NCBI GenBank assembly: GCA_027257055.1
Contig: JAPVLO010000568.1
Location: 1-64,000 of the forward strand
Direction: 5' to 3'
DNA: 64,000 bases
From: Cephalopachus bancanus
Lineage: Eukaryota > Chordata > Mammalia > Primates > Tarsiidae
A model generated the notes under the pieces. The model was not told the DNA's origin. It ran no database searches and saw nothing but the letters and a program-made list of their open reading frames with translations. Positions 11,781 to 24,164 of this stretch are shown piece by piece. The translations under genes and the position numbers were made by a program. The first letter of the stretch is position 1. The number at the start of each line of letters is the position of its first letter.

Positions 11781-12344
11781 TTGGAGATCAGCATACTCAT
11801 AGAAACTAAGATCCTAACAATGATATAACAAGAAACATTTCTTATCTCCATATCATTCAAGAACATAAATACAAAATCCCAAGTAATATAATAGTCATTC
11901 AAATCTAGCAACATATAGAAATATATCTGAAACAAGTTGGGTTTATTCCAGAAAGGCAAGGTTGGTTTGACAATAGAAAATTTAACAGTGTAATTCATCA
12001 CAACAGAATTAAGGACAAAAACCATATGATCATCTCCATAGATGGTGAAAAAAATTATAAAATTCTATAACCATATATAGGGGTAAAAAGTTCTGCTAAA
12101 CAAACTAGTAATAAAAAGCTCCACTGAGCAAACTAGTAATAAAAAGGTTTATCAACAGAAAAACCCTATAACAAAAATAATAATTATAAATTGCTGGAAG
12201 CTTGCGCTTTGTGTCTGAGAACAAAACAAGTTTGCGTGTTGTCACCTCTTCTATTCATCATTGTATTGGAGGACCCTGACAGCAATAAGGTAAGAAAGAA
12301 ACTTGAAACTGATGCACAGGAGAATAAAAATAACTGAACTCTAC

Positions 12345-14430
12345 AAAAGTTTGAATGGCCCTACTTTGATTGGGAAGGGTGTGGCTGGGACTAATTTGTC
12401 TTCAGTTTGGTATACCTATTACCTTTTCTGTCTCCTGAACTTAGCTCTGTGCAAGTGATATGGTATATCTGGGAAAAATACAAAATACAAAATTGTGGTT
12501 AGTGAAAACCCAAACTTGTGCCCTATTCCAGGCCAATGTTATGGGAATATCTTATTTTGATTTTACTGTGGCTGAGAATAGGTAAAGTACTGAAAGAATA
12601 TGATTTTGACAGACTTTTTTTCCTGGGGCTATTTTTAGAATGGAATCAACCAGATACTGACATATGTTTGGGTACTTGAGGGCTGACTGATCAGTATTGT
12701 GACTCACCTACTCTTAAAGAAAATGACATGCATCTGGCTATTTTACACACATGAAAATGTCTTAGCCTAATGCTAATGGGTGAGTAAGCTTAGCTTCAGC
12801 AATTGGGATGATAATAAAACAATTTATTTTAAGACTTGCTATTACTAGAGAAGTTCAAACAGCAGGGTTGATCATGCTGGAATCAATAAACATCTTTGCA
12901 TGATAGACCGACAGGCCATGTGATATGAAGGGAGCAATAGATATAATCTATCGGCATCAGTGCAACTTTGATTATATTAAAATGATATTCTCCTCCAAAA
13001 GAGAGGACGATTTCTCTACTTTACTATTCTTAGATATCTACTGGGAAGGTACTAGAAAAAAAGGTCATTGAGAGAGTCACTGGGTAGATGAAAAGTATTA
13101 AATAAACTATGATTTGTTGAAGTCAGCATGACTATACTTGGGAGTGGGCTCATAGGTCCTTAAGTGAATTTACGGTGTTTCTATAGATGGCATTGACATT
13201 ATTTCCTTTTTAGTTTGACAACTAAATATAGTGAACTTTTCCCACTGATTTGGCTGTTAACTGGGCTGCATATATGCAAAGTCAAAACAATAGAGTATTC
13301 TTAAAGCTTAGCCAAAATGGGTGATTGACTCACATCACCAGCTACAAATATAGGTCTAAGGGTCTTCCAGATACTGGAATACTGATGTTTAGCTTCATCT
13401 TGCTTCTCACAAACACATAAAGTGTGGTGAAGCTTGTTGCTCCTGGGTAGGCAATGAAAGATCAGCAACACACCAATTTAAAGATGTGAGCATAGCCATA
13501 TGTTGAACATTACTAGCAATTCTGTGATGCTTTAAAATAGGATAGGTATTCACATATCGCAGTTACAGTTTTTAAATGTTTATCTCCTTTGAGGCAACCA
13601 TGTGAACTAAATCTTGAGATTTGGTTTTGCAATGTGATTCTAGAATGAGTACTGTTCCTTATTACACACTTCTCCTCTTGGTCTCCATTTTAGGTTGTTC
13701 AGAGTATGCACCACACAAGATTATTGCCATTCACACTGGCACATATACAGAACTAACTTACATGGGAGTGCTACACATGAGTATAGACATTTCAGGCTTC
13801 TTGGTTGAGTCCTGGATTAGCGAGAGCTCTCTACTCCATAAACCTTCACTCTCCTTTGTGGTGATGCATATCTCAGCAGAGCTGCACTCTCACATTTACT
13901 TTGACACACACATGTGCATATGGCTGTGCCTACTCCTGATTCGTCTTTGGGTGCCTGGATTCCAATATTTTTCCTTACTCTGAACTTGTCATGATCAGCT
14001 TATCTGAGGATGGAGTGTATGCTCTCCTTATGTGTTATGTGCCAGGCAGGGGATAAGTGTGCACAGGAATATTGTGTGTGTGCGTGTGTGTGTGTGCGTG
14101 TGTGTGTGTGTGTGTACAAGCAGCTGGCACCTTCTGGCTCTGGAAACATCTGCAGACTCAAATGGAGTACATTTGTAGCAGTGGCTGAAATAACTCAGTT
14201 GGGAGGGCATTAGAGTAAAGGCCAAAATGGGATACATTTGAGCAGGCTTTGCCCAGTTTTTGGTGTGATGCAAATGTTCTGGTCAACAGTTTATAAAGCC
14301 GTTTGACTTATGTAATCACTGGATGCTACTGCTTAAGCCCCAGAGATAACTAGGGCTTACTTCCTTTTCCCCCTCTCTTGCCCCTCCTTGTCCTTTACAC
14401 ACTGGCCACTTCTGGGGTCAATTTAAAGAT
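12345..14430. other. Unassigned non-coding DNA
   Basis: About 2 kb without a gene or repeat that I can name, apart from the TG run at 14073. A 120-codon open frame at 13621-13983 has no recognisable family and lies in low-GC sequence; treated as chance. Confidence 0.5.
14073..14115. repeat. (TG)n microsatellite with TGCG interruptions
   Basis: TG run with two GC interruptions (tgcgtg). Confidence 0.97.
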
Positions 14431-14431
14431 G

Positions 14432-14640
14432 TGTGGCAGGCTGAGAAAAGGACACTTCCCCCAAGATATAGTTACTTCCTAATCCCAGAGCCTGTGATTA
14501 TTACCTTCCATAGAAAAGAGTGAATATTGCTTTATTTGGCAAAAGATGTGATTAAGGATCTTATCTTGAATATTCTTGGTGGGGCCTAAATGCAACCACG
14601 TGTATCCTTGTAAGAGTTTAGGAACAAATACAGTCACCTA
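14432..14640 (+). mobile_element. MLT1-class MaLR LTR, 5' part
   Basis: 'tggcaggctgagaaaagg', 'cttcctaatcccagagcctg', 'ggcaaaagatgtgattaagg', 'gtggggcctaaatgcaa' and 'tatccttgtaagag' follow the 5' half of MLT1 LTRs in order. It is truncated before the 3' third. Confidence 0.8.
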
Positions 14641-14704
14641 ATGTGGCTGGATGGATCAATAGCTTGTTGCTGTATATGATTGCTGAGATTGCACATTAAC
14701 ATAC

Positions 14705-15255
14705 GTATGAATTTTCTATTACTGCACAACAAATTACCACAAACTTAGTGACTTGCAACAACAGATACATATTATGTCACAGTTTTTTGTGGGTCAGGAG
14801 TCTGGGCACAGCTTAACTGGGTCCTCTGCCAGGCAGCAATCCAGATGTCAGCCAGAGCTGAATTCTCATCTAGGGGCTTGACTGATGATGAATCTATCAA
14901 ACTCTTATGGTTATTGACAGAACTCACTTTCTTGTTGTTGTAAGGCTGAAGACTCCGGTTTCTTGCTGGCTATTGACTGAGGGTCAACCTCAGCTCCTAG
15001 AGGCCTTCCATGGGTTCCTTGCCATTTGCCCTTTCTATAGGCCTTCTCATAATATGGTGGTTTGCCTCTTCAAAGCCAGCAAGGAAGAAAGATAGCAAAT
15101 CTGATAGCGAAATGGAGTAATATAATGTAATTATAGGAGTGATATCTCATCATCTTTGCCATATTCTATTGGTGGAAGCAAGTCACAGGTCCCATCACAC
15201 TCAGAGGGGACCACACAAAAAGGTGTGAAATCCAGGAGGTGGGGATCACAGGACA
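14705..15255 (-). mobile_element. MLT1-class MaLR LTR, near complete
   Basis: Plus-strand text runs backwards through the LTR: 'ctgcacaacaaattaccaca', 'gtgggtcaggagtctggg', 'tgtcagccagagctgaattc', 'atctttgccatattctattg', 'gaagcaagtcacaggtccc' and 'tccaggaggtggggatcaca'. These are conserved blocks of an MLT1 type; the subfamily is unassigned. Confidence 0.8.
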
Positions 15256-15289
15256 ACTGTAAAGTCTATCTTCTACAATATATTAATTT

Positions 15290-15590
15290 AATAAATTATA
15301 TGGAAAGATGTTGGCCAAAGGGTACAAAGTTTCAGTTTTGCAAGATAAGTAAGTTCTGGAGAGCAAATGTCCAGCCTGGTAACTATAATTGACAATACTT
15401 TATTGTATACTTGGAAGTTGCCCAGAGGATGCATCTTAAAAGATAATGCTGTAAAGTGATGGGTATGTGAATTACCTTGATCATGACTATTTCACAGTAT
15501 GTATGAATATCGAAACATCAAGTTGTATATATTAAATATATACAATTTTTATTTGTCAATTATACTTCAATGAAACTGAAAAAAAAATCA
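15290..15590 (+). repeat. L1M 3' UTR terminus
   Basis: 'ggccaaagggtacaaagttt', 'ataagtaagttctggagagc', 'attgtatacttggaag' and 'tatatacaatttttatttgt' followed by 'caattatacttcaat' are the classic L1M 3' end, with the short A tail at 15579. 5'-truncated. Confidence 0.88.
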
Positions 15591-15599
15591 AGGAGTGAA

Positions 15600-16135
15600 A
15601 ACCTTTCTCTAATTCACACAATGGTCTCACATAGGTTAAAAGCAGCTTTTTTCCCCATTCTAATCATCTTTATTTTTTTCTAGCCAAAGTTGTGTTAAAA
15701 ATGATAAACCAAGGGACACATATGTAGTTATTAGCTGACAGAAGGTGATTAAAATCTGGGAGAATATAATCATTGTGTAGTTTTATAGACATTTCTTTCA
15801 TTTGTTGATAACATGTATTGGAATGCGTCCGGTTTTGGAAAAGAGAAATCTCAATAAACAAACCACCACAACTGAAAATATCTCCTCGTGGCTCAAATTC
15901 TTTTTTTTATCAGACAAAATATCTCCCACACAAGTTCTATAAATATGCATTTGTTATAAAGTTGTATGTTCCTCTTAATGAATTTAGAAAGCAAGGTTTG
16001 CATTAGTGTTGATCAAGTTTCTCTGGGCCCCTCTAACTAGAAATTATTATGAGCCATAGTGTGTTAGATACTGAGCTATGGTGTGTTCAAAACATCCTCC
16101 ATTTCCATTGTCCCAGGTAGAGTTTAGACCTGAGT
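15600..16135. other. Unassigned AT-rich DNA
   Basis: No gene or confident repeat recognised. Confidence 0.5.
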
Positions 16136-16139
16136 CATC

Positions 16140-16440
16140 ACTTACCTGTACTGTTGCCAAAGACTCCTGACTTCTTATTCTAGTTTATGCCTCTCTGATC
16201 TATGTTCCTTGGCCTACAGGCTTTTTGTAGTGCTTCACTGCCTTCACCTTAAATCCTGAATCCTTTGCCTGTCCTCCAAGGCCCTGCATGGTTCCCCTAC
16301 TGGTCAATTCCTTCAGACTCTTTTCCCAACATCAAGGTGGTCATATTGAATAAGGAAAACATGCTGTAGGCCTTTGCATATTCTGTTCCTTCTATCTGGC
16401 TTGTCTTCTTTCCTTTCTTCAATTCATAAATTCCAACTCC
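16140..16440 (+). repeat. L2 LINE ORF2 3' fragment
   Basis: 'cctccaaggccctgcatggt', followed later by 'taggcctttgcatattctgt' and 'tccttctatctggcttgtc', corresponds to the 3' part of L2 ORF2. Heavily diverged. Confidence 0.65.
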
Positions 16441-16770
16441 TTTCTTTAGTGCTTTATTTTGTTTTGGTTATGTATTTATTAACTTATATTGTGAAACATT
16501 TCAAACATAAAAGAAATATAGAGGGTAACATAATAAATAAGCATGTCCCCACCACCTGTTTTAAACATTTTGCTATCTTGGCATGTTTACCTCAGATGTA
16601 TTTTTTCCCAATTTTTATGGTAAACATTTTCTAGCACACAGAAATTTAAAAGAATAGTACAATGAATACCCATATATTTGGCACTGAGTTTCAACAATTG
16701 TTAATATTTTGCCTATTTATTCTCCCTGTTCCCTCTCTTATTCCGTTTATTACCATCTCTCTCCCTACAT

Positions 16771-16822
<52 letters not shown>

Positions 16823-17600
16823 CGTTTAAACAAATCTAAGTTGTTATTGCAGGCATCATCATGATACCAAAAGATTTCTACATACATCTCCTAAGAATAA
16901 GGTGTTTTCCTCCCTAGCCTTCATATCATTGCTACATCTAGAAAAATTAACAATGATTCTCTGACCTCATGTAATACTCTCTCCATATAAAAAGACAATT
17001 TTTCAAAAAATGTCTTTTTATGACTCTTTTTTTTCAACAGCATAATCCTGGAGGTTATTTTTTTCACAGGATTCATTCACGGTTCTCTCTTTACATCTGG
17101 CTTTTGATTCTTTAAACTCATTCTAGAATAGTTACTCATATAATTTTTTCTTATGGTACAGACTTTTGGAAGTGATTAGGTCTATTGACAAGTAGTGTAT
17201 CTCATAATCTGGATTTCTCAGACTTTTTCCTCCTGTTTTAATTTAACATCTACCTTTGAAACATGTGTCTCCTGAAAACAGAAAGATTTCTTCTCTCATC
17301 ATTCTTTTTCCTAATGGTTTTCACATATTGATGCCTGAATCAATGATATCATTGGTGATTAGAAAATGATATTTTCTAATTCTGTTTATTATTCTACATT
17401 TATTAGTTGTCATTCTGTTGCAAAGAGGAGTATTCACTGATCAACTGGGAATGAACTCCAGTTCCTCCTCCAGGGCAATTACTTCATTCGTTCCTTTTAA
17501 TTAGCAATTTTCAGGGTACATCGTCTCCAACGATGGCAAATGAGTGACGTGTTTCTTCTTTTTCTTATTCTGCGTATTATTATGGGCTTTCTTGGTCTGA
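16440..17600 (-). repeat. Old L1M 3'-region fragments with an internal (CA)n
   Basis: Plus-strand landmarks 'tttaaaagaatagtacaatg', 'caacaattgttaatattttg', 'ctaagaataaggtgttttcc', 'aatctggatttctcagactt' and 'actgatcaactgggaatgaa' match reverse-oriented L1M 3' UTR. The segment holds a pure CA run at 16772-16820, where that L1 UTR commonly has a CA/TA-rich tract. Confidence 0.65.
16772..16820. repeat. (CA)n microsatellite
   Basis: About 24 uninterrupted CA units inside L1M 3' UTR sequence. Confidence 0.98.
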
Positions 17601-18490
17601 GTTTCCCCAGAAACAGACCCTAAGCCAGGGTTCAAGTGCAGGTAGTTATTTGGGAGGTGAAAGCATTGGTAGAGAAGTAGGAAAACGAGACACAGAAAAG
17701 GAGGAAGAAAATCAGAGTATTACTTAGTGGTTCCCCACTGCAATTAACTAGAGTGAAATCTGATTCCAGAAGAGAGCCATGTAGTACATGTGCCACAGAG
17801 TTATCTCATTTGAGGGATGTTTGTTCACCACTTTTCTTGGTCAATTTTTGAAGAGTGCTCTTAAGGAGTGTTAATTCTCTGATATTATCTACTAACCATG
17901 TGGGCAGGCAACAGTCTTCAACGTTGAGACAGTCCTCAGACAAAGAAACACAGGTGTTGGCAGCTGAAAGTCTGCTGACAAGGGAGTATGAGTAGGACAC
18001 CAACAGCGAAGGACAGCAACATGAATGTATGGATTTTTATTTATTCAGCATGTAAGACCACTCAGAGTCATTATTTTTGACGTTCAAAGTCTCCCAAATA
18101 TGGCCACTGGGAACTTTTTCAAGCCTGCTTGCCCTGGAATCCTTTGGCACTTTCATTAGCTTTGGGCACTTCTTTATTGTCTAGCATATAGTGAACTGAA
18201 CTCACCTTACATATTTTTGCTGCCCCAAACCTGGAGTTAAACATTTCTTCAAGAAGTTCTGATTCATATTACAGTGGAAACCAAGATCTGAGAGCTAATA
18301 ATGCTCATTGTTACTGAGTATGTGCTTGCTTGCTTCTTGACCCTTTGAGTGGCCTAGTTTCACAAGTTCACATTGAAATTTTCAAGTCAAATTTTATAAT
18401 TCAGAATTGTAACTTAATTTTTTATTTTTGCTTTTATTTTTTTTACACTGAATGTATGGTTTCTAGTAACACTAACTTATGATTTCAAAA
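17600..18490. other. Unassigned DNA, possible old LTR at its start
   Basis: 'tttccccagaaacagaccct' and 'ggttcaagtgcaggtagtta' at 17600-17660 resemble an old mammalian LTR/MER family in which a similar phrase precedes a purine-rich part. I cannot name it. The rest is unassigned. Confidence 0.4.
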
Positions 18491-19051
18491 TTACTGTACC
18501 AATATTACTACTGAGTAAAGATTATAATAATTTATTTGCAATTGTTTTGTTCTTACTATATCCCATTAAGAATGCTTTATAATCACCTGAAGTAATTTTC
18601 TCTCTCACTTTCTTTTCTTTTTAACTATTTTGACATGCACTTATGATCATTCATTTCCATTTTAGGGTTTTTTTGTACTTTATTTTGGAATACAGTAAAA
18701 CATTTCCACTGTGCATATATTAAAACCTAAACAAGAAAATGCCCAGAGAAGTACTATGCCTTCTTTAGTTTTCTAGTTTACCTTTCCTGTCCTTGTTTTT
18801 TGCATATATAGTTCTTTTACTTTCTTACCCATATTGTAGGCTACTATATATGCTGTTATATACCTTGCATTTTCCTCTCGACAGTGTAATCCTGGAGGTT
18901 ACTTCAATTCATAGAGAACTTCCGTATCCTCTTTTAAAGTTGTATAACACTCCATTTGATAGTTCTAACATAGCTTACACAGCCCCTATTGAAGGACATT
19001 TGGGTTGATTCCAAACTTTTGCTTTCTCACATAAATTTGCAATGGATAATC

Positions 19052-19109
<58 letters not shown>

Positions 19110-19680
19110 TGTATCTGTGTTTGTTTATAAAGGTGTGACTTTAGAATAGATTCTATGATGTGGAATTGCTTGGTCAAAAGTGAATGTGTTTGGTAATTTT
19201 ATGTAACATTTCCATATTCCTTCCTATCATGGTTGCACATTTTATCTTCATACCTCACTATCCAGTTATACTCTCACATTATTTACAGTATCACATTTTT
19301 GCATCTAAAATCTTTGGCCTTCAGTAGTTTCCTTTTGTCTAATTACATTGGTTAATACCTCCAATACAATGTTGAGTAGTGGAAATAGTGAGATCCTTAT
19401 AGTGTCTCTGACTGTAGTAGGAATGCCTCCAATGATTCCCTATTAAGATGCTGACTTTATTCATTTTTATTTCATCACGAAAGGAAGAACCAGTACCTAT
19501 TTTAATACATGTTTTTATAAGAATGGGTTCTGAATATTGTCAGATGCCTTTTAACCTCCATCTATGGAGGTATAATTTTAAAGATACATTAATGTGAAGC
19601 ATTGCATTAGTGGATTTATAAAAACATTGAACCTTTCTTGCATTCCTGGAATAAACCTTGTTTGTTCATGATGTGTGAGA
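18490..19680 (-). repeat. Old L1M, 3' UTR and ORF2 pieces
   Basis: 'tattgaaggacatttgggtt', 'tgatgtggaattgcttggtc', 'tacaatgttgagtagtgg' and 'cttgcattcctggaataaac' are reverse-oriented L1M sequence running from the 3' UTR into ORF2. A (TG)n expansion sits at 19053-19107. No intact reading frame. Confidence 0.8.
19053..19107. repeat. (TG)n microsatellite
   Basis: About 27 uninterrupted TG units within reverse-oriented L1M sequence. Confidence 0.98.
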
Positions 19681-20230
19681 AACTCTGTGAATCTACTCCC
19701 CGGTGAAACTGCTGAAAATTATAGAAAAACAAACAAGCATTTAAAGTCTCTGAAAATAGGCCTAAGGGCATAATGCAGATGAAGAAACATTTATTTAAGA
19801 GAATCTACTAAAACTCACTAAGAACTGTGAATGTATGGTATTTGAACCAGACCTGTACTCTCCCCACTTTCCCCCCGCTCAGTAAGGCAGAAACGGCACT
19901 CCACAGCAGTACAACCCAAAACACAGGGCTACTTTTTTTCCCAGCTACCAGTTGAAGGCTATATTACTGGGAGAGGCATAATATCAGCATTTCTCATCCT
20001 GCCTCCAACTACCTGTTGCTGAGTCTGGCAAGTGCAGGTGAGAGGTAGGGGCTCTCCTCTTCTGCCCAATCCCCACTTGTGGAATTGAGTCTGTACCTTG
20101 GGTGTGTTGTCACTGACTGTACTAGGTCCTCATTTATCCTTAATCCACTAGCAAGGTAGGGGCTCCATGCTGCAAGAGGCAAGCAGAGGAAATCTGGGGC
20201 TGCTCTTCTCTATCAACAATAGCCCAGATC

Positions 20231-20532
20231 GCCGGGCTCAGTGGCTCAGCCTGTAATCCCGCGCCTTTGGGAGGCTGAGGTGAGTGGATTGCCTGAGCCC
20301 GCGGGTTCGAGACCCACCTGGGCAGCGAGACCTCATCTCTACAATAAATCAAAAAATCGGCCGGGCGTGGTAGCACATGCCTGTAATTCCGGCTACTCGG
20401 AAGGCTGAGGCGGAAGGATTGCCGGAGCCCAGCAGGTCGAGGCTGCGGTGGCTGGGAGCGGCCACTGCACTCCAGTCTGGGCGACCGAGTGAGACTCCAA
20501 CTCAAAACAAAAAAACAAAAAAACAAAAAACC
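20231..20532 (+). mobile_element. Lineage-specific young Alu dimer with clear target-site duplication
   Basis: Same diagnostic set as the other young copies: 'gtggctcagcctgtaatcc', 'gcgggttcgagacccac' and 'gtggctgggagcggccac'. The tail is (AAAAC)-like. The direct repeats aatagcccagatcgcc at 20218-20233 and 20533-20548 flank it, giving a 16-bp duplication that overlaps the first bases of the Alu. A 215-codon minus-strand frame at 20140-20787 is read-through of this Alu. Confidence 0.96.
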
Positions 20533-20564
20533 AATAGCCCAGATCGCCTGAGACCCAATCCCCA

Positions 20565-20640
20565 CCACTGTACAATATGTCTGTGTAACAAATATGCACA
20601 TGTACCTCCTGAATCTAAAATAAAAATAAAAATGTACTTT
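20565..20640 (+). repeat. L1 3' terminus, primate L1MA/L1P-like
   Basis: 'aatatgtctgtgtaacaaat', then 'tgcacatgtacctcctgaat' and 'ctaaaataaaaataaaaatg', matches the older primate L1 3' end. It differs from the young L1 tails elsewhere in the window. Confidence 0.75.
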
Positions 20641-23600
20641 CAATAAACAGTTAAACAAGAACCCAGATCTTAAAGCAGGATTGTCATTCAGAGATAAACG
20701 TATCACAGTCCCCAAACCCAGCTCCAGGGCACTGGCTCGTAGAGTTTGCTTTTGGGGAGAAGCAAGCCATGGAATAAAAAGCTGCAATTCCTCCCCAAAG
20801 GAATTTACTTCAACTGTAACAGAGTGTGGAGAGGGTCAAGCCTAAAGGAGCTCTTAAAAATAGTGAAAGTTGTGGTGAAAGGCAACTGGGGGAGATTGAT
20901 AGATTCATTGGAGATATAGGTTAGATTGTAGGTTGGCTGGTTTGCCAGAGCGAAAAACAGGGAAAGAGAAAGTTGGAAAGAGTCCTCCTGAGGTCATAAC
21001 AAACTTCTAATATAAACTTTGTGAGCTTTCCTTTCAAAGCAGCCCAGATTTTATTGGATTTATGGTGAACCAATTTCTATCCCAGTACATTGTCTGAAAC
21101 AACAGCGCAATCAGCCAGCAATTAGTGAAGCTTAACTGCTGGATAGGGTCAGGGAAGGAAAGAGACTGTAAAAGAGAGCCTGCCAAACCCATTGTCATCC
21201 CAGCATGACTGTGGGCACATCTAAGACTGCATTCCCTGTAAAGCAACATCAGGGGGTTCACACCGTGGGAGTAAATAGACTTCACTGAAATAATTCAGAT
21301 GGTAATTAAGCAAGTAAACAAGCAAATAATAAGCCCTGAGGGGAAGTAACCACTATCCAGAGTTGCTACAATATATTATCTAAAATTTTTGTTTTCAAAA
21401 AAAAAATCTAAGACATGCAAAGAAACAGGAAAGTGTAACTCATATGTTGCAAAGCAACTAACCAACCAACAAAACAAACAAAAACCAGGCAGCAGAAACT
21501 GAGTTACCAGATGTCTGATTTGACAGATGTCCTATTTGACAAAGTAGTCTCGATAATTATGTTCAAAAGCCTAACTGAAACTAGATTAAATAAGTAAAGT
21601 ATGACAATAATGTCTCATTAAATAGAGAATATCAATACAAAATAGAAAATGAAAAAGATCCAAATGGAAATTCTAATTTTGAAAAGTACAATAACTAAAG
21701 TGCAAAATATACTATAGGGGTTAACAGTAACTTTGAATTGGCAGATAAAATAATTAGTAAACTTGCAAATATATCAATAGAGATTATTCAATCAGAAGAA
21801 CAAAGAGAAAAAGAATGAAGAAAAATGAAAAGAGACTTAGAAAAATGTGAGATGCCATTAAGCACACCAACATATGCAGAGTGAGAGTATTGATGGAAAG
21901 AAGAGAAAGGAAGAGAAAAATATTCAAAGAAATTATGGCTGCAAACTTCCCAATTATTTTTAAAAACAGGAATGTATACATCCCAGATGCTCAATGAGCT
22001 CCAAAGAGACCTGCAGATAGACACATCATAGTAAAGATAGAACTTCTATTCAACACTGTAATAGAAACTTAAGCCAGAGCAATTAGGTTAAATAAATAAA
22101 TGACATCCAGATGGGAAAGAAAAAAGAAAAACTATCTTTATTTCCAGATAATAAGGTCCTATATGTAGGAAATCTGAAGGAATCCATTGAAAACAGAGTT
22201 AATAAACAAACCCAGCAAAGTTGCAGGATACAAAATCAGCATTAAAAACTCCATTATATTTCCATACACTTGTAATAAACAATCTGAATAAGAAATTAAG
22301 AAAACGGTTCAATTTCTAATAATATTGAAAAGAATAAGTTATTTAGGAATAAATGTAACAAAAGTAATGCAAACCTTATACTCTGAAAACTACAAAACAT
22401 TGTTGAAAGAAATTAAAGACATAACTAAATGGAAAAACATCACATGTTCATGGATTGAAAGATTTAATATTGTTACGATGGCAATACACCCCGTATTGAT
22501 CTACAAATTCAGTGCAATCCCTACCACATTCCCAGATTCCTTCTTTGCAGAAATTGACAAGCTACATCTGAAATTCACATGGAGTTGCAAGGGACCCAAA
22601 ATAGCCAAAACAGACATAAAAAGAACAAATTGGGAAGATTTATACTTTCTGATTTCAGTACTTACTATAAAGCAATGGTGAACAAGACAGTGTGGTACTG
22701 GCACAAGAAAAGGTATATAGAACAGTGGAATAGAATTGATAGTTCAGAAATAAACTCATACATGCATAGTCAACTGATTTTTGACAAGGATGCCAAAACC
22801 ATTCAATGAGGGAAGAATAATCTTTTCAACATATGGTGCTGGCAACTAACTGTATGCAGATAGTCACACACAAAAGATTGAAGTTGCACCATTTCTTCAT
22901 GCCATATATAAAATGAAATCAAAATGAATCAAATACCTACTTGCAAAAGCTAAAGCTGTGAAACTGTTAGAAGAAAATTTAGTAGTTAATCTGAATGATG
23001 TCAGATTTGACAATGGATACTTTGATATAACATTCAAAGGTACAAGTAATAAAAGGAAAATAAATAACTTGGACTTTATAAAAATTAAAATATTGTTGCA
23101 CAAGATAGTATCAAGAAAGTGAAAAGACAACCCACAGTATGGGAGAAAATATTTGGAAAGTATATATTTGATAAGAGACATATCTAGCACATATAAATAA
23201 CTTTTACAACTCAATAATGAAAATTACCCAATTAAAAAATAAGCAAAGGATCCAAACAGACATTTCTCCAAAGAATATATATAAATAGCAAACATGCATA
23301 TGAAAAGATGCTCCACATTATTAGTTATCAGAAAAATGCAAATCAAATACACAATGAGTTAACACTTCATACTCACTAGGATGGCTATCATAAAAAAACT
23401 CAAATAATAATGAGTATTGGTTAAGATGTGGAGAAATCAGAACCTTCATATTCTCTTGGTGGAAACATAAATGGTATAGTCACTTTGGAAAACACTGGCA
23501 GTTTTTAAATGGATAAAGTTATCATACGACCCAACAATTCTGTTTCTATGTATATACCCAATAAAAATAAAAATATATGTCACAGAAAAACATTTACATT

Positions 23601-24164
23601 AATGTTTATAGCAGAATTATTCATAATACCCCAAATCGGAAATAGCTATATGTTCATTACCTAATGAATGGATAAACAACATGTGCTATGTCCATTCGAT
23701 GCGATGTTATTCAGTCATAAAAAGAATAAAGTACTGATATACATTGTAACATGACTGAATCTTGAGAACATTATGCTAAGTGAATCTAAAAACAAAAGAC
23801 CACATATTATATGACTTCATTCTTATTAAATGTCCAGAATAGGCAAATCCATAGAGATTAATGGTTGCTTAGGGCTTGAGGGTATTGCGGAGGTAGGGAG
23901 GTGATAGCTAAAGGGTACAGGATTTCTTTTTGAGGTGATGAAATGTTCTAAAATTGACTGCAGTGATAGTTACTCGTATCTGTAAAAATACTAAAAACTA
24001 TTGAATCACACACTTTAAATTGGTGAATTCTATGATATGCAAATTGTATTTCAATAAAATGCTAATTTTTTTGAAAAAGAAACTTCCTAAGCTTTTGTGG
24101 CTTAATATATAGTCAATTTTTATGAATGAATACTCTTTATCATCAGGGTACACAGATTGATATA

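Larger units (their letters stand above)
9130..12340 (+). mobile_element. Old L1M element (5' UTR to ORF2), split by three insertions
   Basis: The first part (about 9.13-10.1 kb) matches L1M 5' UTR and ORF1-proximal sequence, for example 'cctgagtggattgcagtatt', 'gaggataattttatcctaga' and 'gaaaatcagcagaaataacc'. After an Alu it continues into ORF2, for example 'tgaattttaccaaacttt' and later 'gttgggtttattccagaaag' and 'aaaaccatatgatcatctcc'. It decays near 12.34 kb. ORF2 is full of stops and shifts and so is dead. The insertions are an Alu (10117), an LTR (about 10730) and a MER1-type element (11392). Confidence 0.85.
19690..24070 (+). mobile_element. Old L1M element, 5' region to 3' end with an internal deletion
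   Basis: The 5' UTR/ORF1 side shows 'acaggaaagtgtaactcata', 'aatgtctcattaaatagaga', 'aatatatcaatagagattat' and 'gaaattatggctgcaaactt'. Near 22045 it jumps to the 3' part of ORF2. A 118-codon frame at 22325-22681 still reads as ORF2 with YLGINVTK, NYKTLLKEIKD and WKNITCSWIERFNIVTMAI, and a second frame at 22579-22809 carries VWYWHKKRYIEQWNRIDSSE in another phase. The end at about 24060 is 'aattgtatttcaataaaatg'. Dead; holds an Alu and a short L1 tail. Confidence 0.88.

Noticed and set aside
13621..13983. 120-codon frame with a hydrophobic start resembling a signal peptide
   Set aside because: Starts in AT-rich sequence without Kozak or splice context; composition consistent with chance.
20140..20787. 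215-codon minus-strand open frame, the longest in the window
   Set aside because: Its middle is translated Alu (typical SPRLECSGRSQPPQP-type text) and both ends are L1M or L1-tail sequence; it is repeat read-through.
22325..22809. Protein-like frames with reverse-transcriptase-region similarity
   Set aside because: These are remnants of dead L1M ORF2 in different phases, not a host gene.
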